A stretch of 64,000 bases of DNA from positions 5,022,001 through 5,086,000 of the forward strand of contig NZ_CP011253.3 in NCBI RefSeq assembly GCF_000972785.3, read 5' to 3'. Below are positions 27,757 through 36,193 of the stretch, one piece after another (within the stretch, counting starts at the first letter, position 1; each line of letters begins with the position of its first letter). Made by a program: the position numbers and the translations under genes. Below the pieces are notes generated by a model that was not told the DNA's origin, did not search any database, and saw only the letters and a program-made list of their open reading frames with translations. This DNA is from Pandoraea oxalativorans. Lineage in GTDB: Bacteria > Pseudomonadota > Gammaproteobacteria > Burkholderiales > Burkholderiaceae.

Positions 27757-28050
27757 ATGGAGACCGCCCTCTCGCCTGTTGTCGTCTACGCCGTTGTGAC
27801 GCTCGTATTCGTCATGCTGGTTCTCGTCGTGCCTGCTGGCGCACGTTGGCGCAACGTCGCCTGGCCCGCTTCCGTACCCCCGCTCTCCCCGCACCGTCCC
27901 GGCGATCTGCTCGGCACGCCCCGTACACCGTACTGGCGTTCGCCGAACGACACACGCGATTTGCGTCGTCCGTCCTACTTCGCGACCTCCGAACGACGCG
28001 GTCGGCGTCCGGCAAGCTTTCTCGCGCCGCGAGATCACGAACGCCGATAG
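27757..28050 (+). CDS. Small single-span membrane protein, unrecognised
   Basis: A 97-residue protein with one strong N-terminal helix (VVVYAVVTLVFVMLVLVVPA) and a basic, Pro/Arg-rich cytoplasmic or periplasmic tail. A GGAG sits eight bases before the ATG at 27757, which supports this start over the much longer frame from 27592. No family is recognised. It stands alone between a VOC gene and a small secreted protein gene; an 8-bp tandem repeat follows its stop. Confidence 0.6.
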   Translation: METALSPVVVYAVVTLVFVMLVLVVPAGARWRNVAWPASVPPLSPHRPGDLLGTPRTPYWRSPNDTRDLRRPSYFATSERRGRRPASFLAPRDHERR

Positions 28051-28065
28051 GCCTGCTCGCCTTCA

Positions 28066-28094
28066 TCACCTCGTCACCTCGTCACCTCGTCACC
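28066..28094. repeat. 8-bp tandem repeat (TCACCTCG, 3.6 copies)
   Basis: Units at 28066-28073, 28074-28081 and 28082-28089, followed by TCACC. It lies 15 bp after a stop codon in non-coding DNA, so copy-number change would not alter a protein directly. Confidence 0.85.
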
Positions 28095-28213
28095 CTTACG
28101 CCTTGTTACATCTGTAGTGCCGCCGTAGCACCGGCGGCGGCCCCTCGTCCGTAGAATTTCGACTACGGATCGCGCGCCGGCACACACAGCGCAGCGCTTA
28201 ATAAGGAGAACAG

Positions 28214-28534
28214 ATGCAACGTCGTTTCTGGATGGCCACCGCCAGCCTCGTGGGACTCACGGCAGTCGTCGTGTCGGGCAGCGCCTTCGCGCGCACCGAC
28301 GTGTCGGTCAACATCGGCATCCCCGGCCCGGCCATCATTGCCCCGGGGCCGGTCTACGCGCCGCCCCCGGTCTACGCCGCACCGGCACCGATGATGGTGG
28401 CCCCGCCTCCCGTTGTTTATGGCCCGCCCCCGCGCTACTGGCGAGGCCCGCCGCCGCGCCACTGGCACCACGATCGCGACTGGGATCGTCGTGGATGGGA
28501 CCATCGCGACCGTCGCGATCATCGCCATCGCTAG
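28214..28534 (+). CDS. Small secreted proline/histidine-rich protein
   Basis: Exported protein of 106 residues. A signal peptide (residues 1-26, ending SGSAFA) precedes a Pro/Ala/Tyr-rich middle with repeated PPPVY and PGPVY units and a C-terminus rich in His, Asp, Arg and Trp (e.g. HWHHDRDWDRR), which could bind metals or polyanions. AAGGAG is well placed before the ATG. Similar short proline-rich periplasmic proteins are common in Burkholderiaceae, with unknown function. A strong terminator follows. Confidence 0.75.
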   Translation: MQRRFWMATASLVGLTAVVVSGSAFARTDVSVNIGIPGPAIIAPGPVYAPPPVYAAPAPMMVAPPPVVYGPPPRYWRGPPPRHWHHDRDWDRRGWDHRDRRDHRHR

Positions 28535-28571
28535 GATTTCCCGCCTTCATGGCGAAACAATGTCGAAGAAA

Positions 28572-28610
28572 AGCCCCGCAGCTCGGCCGACCTGCGGGGC
28601 TTTAATTTTT
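28572..28610 (+). terminator. Intrinsic terminator of the proline/histidine-rich gene
   Basis: Ten-base-pair stem AGCCCCGCAG/CTGCGGGGCT with a 10-nt loop and a TTTAATTTTT tail. From here to 28859 I see no gene; base composition is lower in GC than the neighbourhood. Confidence 0.93.
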
Positions 28611-28859
28611 CAGCACGCCCATCGTTGAAAACGTCATGGTGACGGACGTCGCTGCGGTCGCTGCGAACGGATTGTATCGACTCATGTAATGCGCGCATGA
28701 AGCCTCGACGACTTATCGACACTTCATGCGCCATCGCGCATTCAGGCATGAATCGGCATTCGAGTGATTTACGACCTCGCATTAAAACGACAAATGGTTT
28801 CGTAACTCATCGGACAACGCACTTTCGATGCCGCACGAAAAACGTCAGCCTTCTATATT

Positions 28860-28976
28860 TCAATAGCGATAGCAGCAACGGTGCCCGTAATAACCCCCTC
28901 CGTAATAGGGCCGTTCCGGAACAACAACGCATCCGGCAAGCGTGATAGCAAGCAATGCAGCGACGACTAACTTCAT
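28860..28976 (-). CDS. 38-residue lipoprotein
   Basis: Very short gene found by reading the minus strand: M-K-L-V-V-A-A-L-L-A-I-T-L-A-G-C, then V-V-V-P-E-R-P-Y-Y-G-G-G-Y-Y-G and a Cys/Tyr-rich end. The lipobox L-A-G-C puts the lipidated cysteine at residue 16, leaving a 23-residue mature peptide rich in Tyr and Gly. GGAG lies eight bases before the ATG at 28976. The +2 residue is Val, which favours the outer membrane. No function is known. The good ribosome site and perfect signal sequence argue for a real gene. Confidence 0.75.
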   Translation of the reverse strand: MKLVVAALLAITLAGCVVVPERPYYGGGYYGHRCCYRY

Positions 28977-29089
28977 GATCTGGCTCCACAGATAAGAACG
29001 CGAATCCGTTCGCTTTCTTTATATCGCCGCCCCTGTAGGAAGCCCATCACGCGTCTGTAAGCCGTGTAAGCGAAGGTTGCCAAACCGGG

Positions 29090-29126
29090 AAAGTGTCGCA
29101 CTTTGTTACGTAACGCACGCTGCGTG
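29090..29126. promoter_or_regulatory. Cluster of three palindromes, enhancer candidates
   Basis: Three adjacent perfect inverted repeats: AAAGTG-TCG-CACTTT (29090-29104), GTTACGTAAC (29105-29114) and CACGC-T-GCGTG (29116-29126). The cluster sits about 85-120 bp upstream of the sigma-54 promoter, where activators of that sigma factor bind. Also TGTTACG (29104-29110) is mirrored by CGTAACA (29131-29137). Binding is inferred. Confidence 0.55.
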
Positions 29127-29208
29127 TGGCCGTAACATCGAACCGCCATCGATGTCGTGACTTTCCGAAAACCCAGCAACGACGCGGGTTTCACGAGGCC
29201 CCGTTGTC

Positions 29209-29224
29209 TGGCACGACGCTTGCA
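29209..29224 (+). promoter_or_regulatory. Sigma-54 (RpoN) promoter, -24/-12
   Basis: TGGCACG-N4-TTGCA, an exact match to the sigma-54 consensus with correct spacing between GG and GC. The start of transcription is expected near 29235. Confidence 0.85.
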
Positions 29225-29234
29225 TAGTGATAAG

Positions 29235-29317
29235 CGTCGCCCTTTCAATTGCCCCGAAGAGTGCGGCTTTGACTCAAACCCTCCTCCCGTTGCAGATATG
29301 GGAGGAGGCTTTTTTTC
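29235..29317 (+). ncRNA. Predicted sigma-54-dependent small RNA or attenuated leader
   Basis: Inferred from a consensus -24/-12 promoter followed about 55 bp later by a strong terminator, giving a transcript near 83 nt. No ribosome site with a start codon and a closed short frame lies within it. The terminator's left arm is CCTCCTCCC, complementary to Shine-Dalgarno sequences, though it would be paired in the folded RNA. The other reading is a leader of the chemosensory operon that begins 364 bp further on, with the terminator acting as an attenuator. Confidence 0.6.
29280..29317 (+). terminator. Strong intrinsic terminator
   Basis: Nine-base-pair GC-rich stem CCTCCTCCC/GGGAGGAGG with an 11-nt loop and seven T residues at 29311-29317. 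No annotated gene ends before it on this strand, which is why a short non-coding transcript is proposed. Confidence 0.92.
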
Positions 29318-29681
29318 AGATCTTTCCGATCTTTGCGGAGCCCAATCTCCGACATACGATCGCGACATTTTCCTGCACCGCGCATGTGCGGGCACTTAGC
29401 TCTACTTATTTCATTTGTGCGTTTGAAATGTATCGACGCTATAACAGCGTCGACTTCCTTTTTGTTTCCTTTATCTTTAAAGCCTTAATGGACGCGGCTT
29501 TCGAAGCGATTCTCATCGATATCGGCATAGACCACATGCGGGTACGCACCGATCTAAAGTTGACTCCTTCGCTGTCGTAATCGCGTCTATAGAGGACTGC
29601 GTATTCAATTGGGGGAACGCAGCATCCCTTTCGTGACGGCCGCACGACACGCGCCGGGGCAAGCGTATCAGGGGGAAAGTC
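29318..29681 (+). promoter_or_regulatory. Upstream region of the chemosensory operon
   Basis: No gene is supported here. It holds a hairpin CGACGCT-ATAAC-AGCGTCG (29434-29452) followed by a pyrimidine-rich tract, and a promoter-like TAAAGTTGACT (29555-29565) without a clean -10 at standard spacing. GGGGGAAAG just before 29682 is the ribosome site of the receptor gene. Base composition is lower in GC than the flanking genes. Confidence 0.45.
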
Positions 29682-31379
29682 ATGGAAATCGCCACGCCTG
29701 AATTCCAAATGGAACAACAGGAACTACAGGCCGTCACCGCCGCGCTCAACCGCGTGCAGGCCGTCATCGAGTTTGATTTGCAGGGGCGCGTTCTTCACGC
29801 CAACGAGAACTTCCTGCACACCCTCGGCTACCGTCTCGATGAGATTCAGGGCCAGCATCACCGCATGTTCTGCGAGCCGGAGTACACCGCCTCGAACGCA
29901 TATCGCGAATTCTGGGCAAAGCTCGGTCGCGGTGACTTCGATTCCGGCGAGTACAAGCGTCTGGGCAAAGGCGGACGCGAAGTGTGGATCCGCGCGTCGT
30001 ACAACCCGGTCTTCGACCCGAACGGCGTGCCGTACAAGGTGATCAAGTTCGCCACCGATGTCACAGCCGACCGCACGCGTCAGGCCGAATACGAAGGCAA
30101 GGTTCGCGCAATGGACATCGCGCAGGCCGTCATCGAGTTCAATCTCGACGGCACGGTCATCACGGCCAACGACAACTTCCTGAAAACGCTGGGCTACTCG
30201 CTCGACGACGTTCGCGGCAAACATCACCGCATGTTCTGTGAGGCCGATTACGTCGCCGGCAACGAGTATCGCGACTTCTGGGCCAAGCTCAATCGCGGCG
30301 AATTCGGTGCGGGGCGCTACAAGCGTCTCGGGCGTGGCGGGCGCGAAATCTGGATTCAGGCGACGTACAACCCGATCCTCGACGCGAATGGCCGCCCCTA
30401 CAAGGTCGTGAAGTTCGCCACCGACATCACCCAGCAGGTCGAACTCGAAGCGAGCGTGAAGCGGCGGGCGGAAGACGATCAGCGCAAAGTCGCGCTGCTG
30501 CTCGACACCGTCAACCGCGCGGCTGCGGGCGACCTGACCGGCGCCATTGCGGTGAACGGCACCGATCCCATCGATCAGTTGGCCGACGGCATTCGCCACA
30601 TGATGGACGACCTGCGTGGCGTGATCGGCAAGGTCGTCAACTCGGCAGGCGAGTTTTCCGGTGCATCGCGCGACATCGCAGACCGCGCGAATACGGTGGC
30701 CACCGGTGCGCAGGCGCTGGGCGCGACGGTCGAAGAGATGAATGCATCCATCGAGGAACTGACGGCGTCGATCAACTCGATTGCCGACAACACCAAGGGT
30801 GCCGACCAACTCGCCAAGTCGACGCAGCAGGAAGCCGAAACCGGCTCACGCGCCATTGCCCGTTCCATCGAAGCGATGGAACTGATCAACAAGTCGTCGG
30901 AAGACATCAGCGAGATCGTGAAAGTGATCGGCGAGATTGCCGGGCAGACGAACCTGCTCGCCTTCAATGCCGCGATCGAAGCGGCGCGCGCGGGCGAACA
31001 CGGCCTCGGCTTCTCGGTCGTGGCAGACGAAGTCCGCAAGCTCGCCGAGCGCTCGTCGCAGGCCACCAAGGAAATCTCAAAGCTCATCAACGAGTCGACC
31101 AAGCGCGTGTCGCAGGGCAGCGACGTGTCGCGTCAGGCGGGTGAAGCGTTCGAGAAGATCGTGAGCGGTGTGTCGCGCACCACGCAGGCCATCTCCGAAA
31201 TTTCGTGTGCCGCCGAAGAACAGCTCGTCGCCGCGCGCGAAGTGAGTCTCGCGATTCAGCACGTGGCGGAAGAGACGGAGAAATCGGCGGGCGCGTGCGA
31301 AACCATCGCCCAGGCGACGACCGGTCTCAATCAGGGCGCAGAGGAACTGGATCGCACCGTATCGAGGTTCAAGGTGTAG
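29682..31379 (+). CDS. Soluble methyl-accepting chemotaxis protein with two PAS domains
   Basis: Chemoreceptor of 565 residues with no membrane segment. Two PAS domains in tandem (about residues 12-125 and 135-247) are clearly related to each other, each with the motifs [11 protein letters not shown] or [22 protein letters not shown] and G-R-E-V/I-W-I. The signalling domain (about 300-565) carries the invariant hairpin tip [20 protein letters not shown] followed by [23 protein letters not shown]. There is no C-terminal pentapeptide for CheR/CheB docking. The layout matches BdlA/Aer-like cytosolic receptors that sense redox or bound ligands. It is first in an operon with cheR, cheD and a triple CheW. 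Confidence 0.93.
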   Translation: MEIATPEFQMEQQELQAVTAALNRVQAVIEFDLQGRVLHANENFLHTLGYRLDEIQGQHHRMFCEPEYTASNAYREFWAKLGRGDFDSGEYKRLGKGGREVWIRASYNPVFDPNGVPYKVIKFATDVTADRTRQAEYEGKVRAMDIAQAVIEFNLDGTVITANDNFLKTLGYSLDDVRGKHHRMFCEADYVAGNEYRDFWAKLNRGEFGAGRYKRLGRGGREIWIQATYNPILDANGRPYKVVKFATDITQQVELEASVKRRAEDDQRKVALLLDTVNRAAAGDLTGAIAVNGTDPIDQLADGIRHMMDDLRGVIGKVVNSAGEFSGASRDIADRANTVATGAQALGATVEEMNASIEELTASINSIADNTKGADQLAKSTQQEAETGSRAIARSIEAMELINKSSEDISEIVKVIGEIAGQTNLLAFNAAIEAARAGEHGLGFSVVADEVRKLAERSSQATKEISKLINESTKRVSQGSDVSRQAGEAFEKIVSGVSRTTQAISEISCAAEEQLVAAREVSLAIQHVAEETEKSAGACETIAQATTGLNQGAEELDRTVSRFKV

Positions 31380-31495
31380 GTCTTACCCGGCGAGCCCACA
31401 TGCTTCACACCTCGCGAACACGCTCGCCGGTATTTTTCCGGTGACGGCCGGTCGACTGGCCGCACCGGGACCCACTTCCGCCAAGAGGGCCCGAT

Positions 31496-32338
31496 ATGGA
31501 AATCGAAGCCGAAGCCGACGCCGTCACCCAGCAAGCACTCCTGCGTGCTGTTCACCGGCATACCGGCATCTCGATGAACGAGAAGAAGTGGACGATGTTG
31601 CAGGGCCGCTTGCGCCCGCGCCTGCGCACGCTCTCGCTGCGCTGCTACCGCGACTATCTGGCGCTGCTGGAAAACACCCCGGACGAGATTCGCAACTTCG
31701 TGAATCTCGTCACGACGAACGAAACCACCTTCTTCCGCACCCCGCGCGTGTGGGATTACTTCGCTCAGCATTACCTGCCGCGCTGGCACGCCGCCAATCC
31801 GGGACGCACCTTCCACATGTGGTCGGCCGCCGCGTCCTCCGGCGAGGAGTCGTATTCCGCCGCCATGATCTGCGAGGAATTTCGGGCGCGTCATACGGGT
31901 TTTCAGTACCAGATCCACGCGACCGACATTTCGAGTCAGGTGCTGGCCCTCGCCATGGCTGGCAATTACGGCGGTCGCAGCATCGACGGGCTGAAGCAAC
32001 AGCGTCCGGCCATGCTCGCGAAGTACTTCCGTCCGAGCGCAGGCGGGTTCACGGTCGCCCCCGAGTTGCGTGCGCACATCACATTTGGCGAGCACAACCT
32101 TTACCAACGCCTGGCGCGTCGCGAGGCGTTCGACCTCGTCATGCTGCGCAATGTGCTGATCTACTTCGAGACGGGCGACCAGGAACGGGTGTTGGAGAAC
32201 GTACGTCGCACGCTGACCCCCGAGGGCGTGCTGATCGTCGGCGAATCGGAGTCGCTCTCGCGACTGTCCACCGGCTATCAATTTGAGCAACCGCTCATTT
32301 ACCGCAACCAGGGGGCGTCGAATGGGGCTGTCGCATGA
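31496..32338 (+). CDS. cheR: Chemoreceptor glutamate methyltransferase CheR
   Basis: SAM-dependent enzyme that methylates receptor glutamates, 280 residues. The N-terminal helical domain (about 1-85) is followed by the catalytic domain with FVNLVTTNETTFFR, WSAAASSGEESYSAAM (SAM site), IHATDISSQVLALA and LVMLRNVLIYFE, all typical. No TPR domain follows. It sits 116 bp after the receptor gene and overlaps cheD by 17 bp, so the products probably act on the neighbouring receptor. A CheB methylesterase partner is absent from the window. Confidence 0.95.
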   Translation: MEIEAEADAVTQQALLRAVHRHTGISMNEKKWTMLQGRLRPRLRTLSLRCYRDYLALLENTPDEIRNFVNLVTTNETTFFRTPRVWDYFAQHYLPRWHAANPGRTFHMWSAAASSGEESYSAAMICEEFRARHTGFQYQIHATDISSQVLALAMAGNYGGRSIDGLKQQRPAMLAKYFRPSAGGFTVAPELRAHITFGEHNLYQRLARREAFDLVMLRNVLIYFETGDQERVLENVRRTLTPEGVLIVGESESLSRLSTGYQFEQPLIYRNQGASNGAVA

Positions 32339-32849
32339 CATTCAGGTGTTGATGGGCGAGGTGCGCATCGGGCGCGGTGAAGACGTGCTGCGGGCTACCC
32401 TCGGTTCGTGCGTCGGCATCGGACTGATGTGGCGCTCGCGCGGGCTCTATGGCCTCGCACACTGTCTGCTTCCGGAAGCGCCGAATCCGACGCTGGCCAT
32501 CGGTGCGAAGTACGTCACGCAGGCGGTGCCGTCGCTGCTCGCGCTAATGAAGGCGGACGGGGCGCGCCGCGGCGAGATCGAAGCGGTGATCGCGGGTGGC
32601 GGCAACATGATGCCTCACCAGCCACCGGCCAGGCATGGCCTGATCGGCGAAGCTAACGCCAAGATGGCACAGGCGCTGATCGCCGAGACGGGCATACCGA
32701 TCATCCACGTCGAAGTCGGTGGCGAAGTCGGACGGCAACTGTTGATCGATTGCGCGCGTCACGCGTTTCACGTGCGCACCATTGGCTCGAACGGGGGTGC
32801 CGCCATGCCGCGTCGCCCCGCTCTCAGACTCGTGGGACGTGAATCATGA
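32322..32849 (+). CDS. cheD: Chemoreceptor glutamine deamidase CheD
   Basis: CheD deamidates receptor glutamines. 175 residues from the ATG at 32322. The catalytic Cys30 is in ATLGSCVGI and His47 in GLAHC, with the same 17-residue spacing as in characterised CheD proteins; GGGNMM follows as usual. The start lies inside the end of cheR (17-bp overlap), and its TGA overlaps the ATG of the triple-CheW gene in an ATGA junction, so all three are translationally coupled. In other bacteria CheD also binds CheC; no cheC is present. Confidence 0.94.
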   Translation: MGLSHDIQVLMGEVRIGRGEDVLRATLGSCVGIGLMWRSRGLYGLAHCLLPEAPNPTLAIGAKYVTQAVPSLLALMKADGARRGEIEAVIAGGGNMMPHQPPARHGLIGEANAKMAQALIAETGIPIIHVEVGGEVGRQLLIDCARHAFHVRTIGSNGGAAMPRRPALRLVGRES

Positions 32850-34738
32850 ATGCACGGACACCGGGATTTGCGTTTCTCCAGCGCGACGCCGTCGCTGGCA
32901 CGACCGTCCTGCCGCCGACGGTTTCGCCTTATCAGGGGTATCAAGGTCTTAAGGGTTACGGATGCGGCTACGGTTCGCTCCCGGGCGTGACGACTCGCGT
33001 GCGCGACGCGGTGCACTCGCCGTCACCAGAGGCGCATGCGTTGCCGGAAGCGTCAATTGACGACGTGCAGATGGACGTGGCGTCGCAATCGTCAACGTCT
33101 GTCGACGCAACGCTGACGACGTCGGCGACGCCAACGAAGGCGCGCAACGCCGCGCCCGACGATATCGAGGTGTTCGGCTCGTTTCATTTGGGAGAGGTCG
33201 AATTCGCATTGCCGATTGCGGCGTTGCAGGAGGTCGTGAATTTCCCCGAGCGCATTACGCCGGTGCCCCTCTCGCCTGCCTTTCTGCTGGGGTTGTTCAA
33301 CCTGCGAGGCACGCTCATTCCCATCGTGGATCTGAAGCCGTTGCTGGCGATCGCTGACGCCGCGACCGTGGCGGGTGCCGGGTCCGGCAACGCTACGCCG
33401 GTGACGCAGAAGATCGCCATCGTCGATGTCGAAGGCATTCGCGTCGGGTTGCTGTTCGATAGTACGAGCGAGATTCTGCGAGTCCGGGCGTCGCAACGCA
33501 CGGGCTTCGAATACGATCCTTCGCACGCTGCGCCGCAGGTGGTGTCCGGCGCCATCAAACTCGATGGCGGCGACCGCATTTTGCAGATCCTCGCGCCCGG
33601 GGCACTCGTCCACATCGAGAACATGCCGCAATTGTTGGCGCGTCAGGCGCTCAGCGCGCCGCAGCGCCGCCAGCAGCGGCAACGGCTGCAATGCGTGTCG
33701 TTTACCGTAGAACACTCGCGTCTGGCGCTGCCGATGAGCGCGATCCGCGAGATCATCCGCATCCCCGATCTGCAAAACTCGGCGCTGGCAAGCGTCTTCT
33801 GCGTCGGCATGCTGAACCTGCGCGGCACGGTCGTGCCCGTCATCGATTTCGCGCATTTTCTGGGGTTGCACGCGAGTCGTCCCGAGCCGGAGATCGCGGG
33901 AACGGCGTCCGACCCGCGGCGCATTCTGATCGTGAAGCAGGAAGACGTGCACTTCGGCTTGCTGGTCGATGCGGTAGACAGCATCGTCACCTATTACGCG
34001 GACGAGTTGCTGGCGATGCCGTCGTTCAGCGCATCGCACGCGCAGCTCTTCGCAGGATGCATCCCGCGCGAGCCGGTGGAAGCGGGAAGTACGGGGGGCG
34101 CGAGCGTCACGTCGAACGACATCGTACTGCTCAATGCCGACGAACTTTTCACACATTCGCAGGTGCTCAAACTTACGCGCGGGCATCGCGAGTTGTATCG
34201 CGAAACGGATCCGGCACAACGGGCGAAAGCGGGCGAGGCGGTGGGGCGCGGCGCGAAGTCATCGCGCGGGACGCGTCACGCTTACGTGTCGTTCCGATTG
34301 CAGCACATGCTCGCGGTGCGCCTCGACCAGTTACGCGAGATCATTCACGATTCGCCGGATGTAATACCTGCACCGGGTGCACCGTCGTTCGTGCGCGGCA
34401 TGCTCAATTTACGTCGCGAACTGGTGACCATCGTCGATTTGCGTGCGCTTTACGGCATGCCGATACAGGACGACGCACAGGTGCGCAAGATTCTGGTCAT
34501 CGAACACGGCAGGGACAAGTTCGGGCTGCTGGTGGACGCCATCGAGAACATCGTCACGCTGGACGAAGCGGACAAGCTTCCGGTCCCGGCCATGCTGCTC
34601 GGACGCGCGACCCACGAGATGCGCAACGACATGCGCGAAGCGGTGGAACTCCCCGCAGCGGATGGCACCGCCCGCACGGCGATGCTACTCGACCTTCAGC
34701 CGCTCAAGATGCGGCTTGAGACGGCGTTGGGGCAATGA
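32846..34738 (+). CDS. Protein with three CheW domains
   Basis: Adaptor-type protein of 630 residues with three CheW-like domains in a row: about 110-275 (GSFHLGEVEFALPIAALQEV, GLFNLRGTLIPIVDL), 285-430 (CVSFTVEHSRLALPMSAIRE, GMLNLRGTVVPVIDF) and 475-625 (YVSFRLQHMLAVRLDQLREI, GMLNLRRELVTIVDL). Each keeps the N-L-R-G/R core used to contact receptors or CheA. The first 105 residues are low in complexity. CheW is normally one 150-residue domain linking receptors to CheA. Here no CheA is encoded nearby, so the protein must either use a CheA from elsewhere or act as a scaffold. Confidence 0.93.
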   Translation: MNARTPGFAFLQRDAVAGTTVLPPTVSPYQGYQGLKGYGCGYGSLPGVTTRVRDAVHSPSPEAHALPEASIDDVQMDVASQSSTSVDATLTTSATPTKARNAAPDDIEVFGSFHLGEVEFALPIAALQEVVNFPERITPVPLSPAFLLGLFNLRGTLIPIVDLKPLLAIADAATVAGAGSGNATPVTQKIAIVDVEGIRVGLLFDSTSEILRVRASQRTGFEYDPSHAAPQVVSGAIKLDGGDRILQILAPGALVHIENMPQLLARQALSAPQRRQQRQRLQCVSFTVEHSRLALPMSAIREIIRIPDLQNSALASVFCVGMLNLRGTVVPVIDFAHFLGLHASRPEPEIAGTASDPRRILIVKQEDVHFGLLVDAVDSIVTYYADELLAMPSFSASHAQLFAGCIPREPVEAGSTGGASVTSNDIVLLNADELFTHSQVLKLTRGHRELYRETDPAQRAKAGEAVGRGAKSSRGTRHAYVSFRLQHMLAVRLDQLREIIHDSPDVIPAPGAPSFVRGMLNLRRELVTIVDLRALYGMPIQDDAQVRKILVIEHGRDKFGLLVDAIENIVTLDEADKLPVPAMLLGRATHEMRNDMREAVELPAADGTARTAMLLDLQPLKMRLETALGQ

Positions 34739-34833
34739 ATAGGGGCGACAAGGTGGTTCAAGGGTGAGGAAGCGGCAAGCGCGGGATGCAGTACTGAAGC
34801 AAAACCGGCGGATTCGCGAGCGCCGGTGCAGGG

Positions 34834-34865
34834 CCCTGCGGCGTGTCGGGGGGCACGCCGCAGGG
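34834..34865. terminator. Hairpin between triple-CheW and patatin genes
   Basis: Perfect 12-bp stem CCCTGCGGCGTG/CACGCCGCAGGG with an 8-nt loop, placed between convergent genes. Only a short T-rich tail (TGGTTTG) follows on the plus strand, so terminator function is probable and not certain. Confidence 0.65.
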
Positions 34866-34880
34866 GTGGTTTGCATCGCC

Positions 34881-36062
34881 TCAGATCACTTCATGACGAT
34901 GAATATCGTGCGTGACGAAGCCTCGGGCATCATCCGGCATCGCTAGCCAGTCGGGATGCGCCAACGTACGGCGAACGTCGTCGAGGCCGCTGGCCCAGTG
35001 GTCGAGCATCGTGGACAGCCCGAACTGATAGTCCTTGTAGTGCCCCTCGTATTCCTTGTTGCGGTAAATCAGCTGCACGACGTTGTAACGCTTGCTGCAC
35101 GCAATCTCTTGCGCAGCATGACACCACGGATCCCGTGCACGGACATCCGCAGGCACGCGATCCAGCACCTCGCGCAATACGCGTCGATAGTGTTGGGCAC
35201 GCTGCAAGTTGTCCGTCACCAGACGGGTACGGCTCGAGAACTGGATATCCTTCTGCCGTCCCGCCGCGTCGTTCAGATTGTCCGGCAACGGCCCCCGCGC
35301 ACTCCACAGATCGACCTGAAACGCGAGCGTGTCACGGCGTGGCGACGTACCCAATACCTCCGAGAGCGGTGTGTTCGACACGAGGCCACCGTCCCAGAAA
35401 TACTGCCCATCGATCTCTACGGCCGGGAATCCCGGCGGCAACGCACCCGACGCCATGAAGTGCTCCGCACGCAACGTCTCGCGCGTATTGTCGAAATACA
35501 CGAAGTTGCCGGTATGCACGTTCACCGCACCGACCGACACGCGAATCTCGCGCGCATTGATCCGGTCGAAATCGGCGAACCGCTCCAGCGTTGCGCGCAA
35601 CGCAGACGTGTCGTAGTAACTCGCATGCGCCGGGTCGCCCATGGCCGTGGGCAGCGGCTGGGGCCAACGCGGCGTGAAAAAACCCTTCTGCCCCTCCGCC
35701 ATCGCGCGCCACGCCTGCCAGGCGCTGTAGGCGATGCGTCCGGACTCCGGGCCGTTGAGGATGGCGGCTTCGAACGGTGCGGGGAGCGGCGGGAAGACCG
35801 CGGGCTCGCAAATCGTCCGCCAGAACGCTTCGAGTTGTTCGACGCGGCGCTCCGGCGCATTGCCCGCGATGATCGCCGTGTTCAGTGCGCCGATGGAGAT
35901 GCCAGCGATCCAGTTCGGTTCGATACCCGACTCGTACAGACCGGCGTACACGCCCGCCTGATAGGCCCCAAGCGCACCGCCCCCCTGCAAGACGAGCGCC
36001 ACCGTCTCGTACGGCGGCAGATCGATGGCGCGTTTGGGGACTTTGGGCGGATTGGCCGTCAT
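34881..36062 (-). CDS. Patatin-like phospholipase (DUF3734 type)
   Basis: Serine hydrolase of 393 residues with the patatin fold. The oxyanion loop is GGGALGAYQAG, the nucleophile Ser56 lies in GISIG and the dyad Asp in FWDGGLVSNTP. The long C-terminal region fits the DUF3734 extension found on many proteobacterial patatins. AGGAGA is well placed before the ATG at 36062, so I reject the longer frame to 36143. There is no signal peptide. It lies 131 bp downstream of a 3-hydroxybutyrate dehydrogenase on the same strand; the pairing suggests a role in turnover of polyhydroxybutyrate or its granule lipids, which is inference. Confidence 0.9.
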   Translation of the reverse strand: MTANPPKVPKRAIDLPPYETVALVLQGGGALGAYQAGVYAGLYESGIEPNWIAGISIGALNTAIIAGNAPERRVEQLEAFWRTICEPAVFPPLPAPFEAAILNGPESGRIAYSAWQAWRAMAEGQKGFFTPRWPQPLPTAMGDPAHASYYDTSALRATLERFADFDRINAREIRVSVGAVNVHTGNFVYFDNTRETLRAEHFMASGALPPGFPAVEIDGQYFWDGGLVSNTPLSEVLGTSPRRDTLAFQVDLWSARGPLPDNLNDAAGRQKDIQFSSRTRLVTDNLQRAQHYRRVLREVLDRVPADVRARDPWCHAAQEIACSKRYNVVQLIYRNKEYEGHYKDYQFGLSTMLDHWASGLDDVRRTLAHPDWLAMPDDARGFVTHDIHRHEVI

Positions 36063-36193
36063 GACCGTTCTCCTGAAGCGTACTGCGTGATGTTGATGCG
36101 AGGCGAGTCGCGTGAAGCGAAGCATCGAAGCGATGAAGCGCAAACATCGTCCCAGCGGGACTGCCCACCGGGACGGCGAAGCGCCACGTGCGC

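Noticed and set aside
28066..28094. TCACCTCG repeats as a CRISPR or phase-variation tract
   Set aside because: Units are 8 bp with no spacers, so not CRISPR; they are outside a coding frame and not adjacent to a promoter box, so a switching role is not supported.
29227..29580. 117-codon frame starting with GTG just after the sigma-54 promoter
   Set aside because: It runs through a strong terminator, lacks a ribosome site and shows no family pattern. A short non-coding RNA explains the site better.
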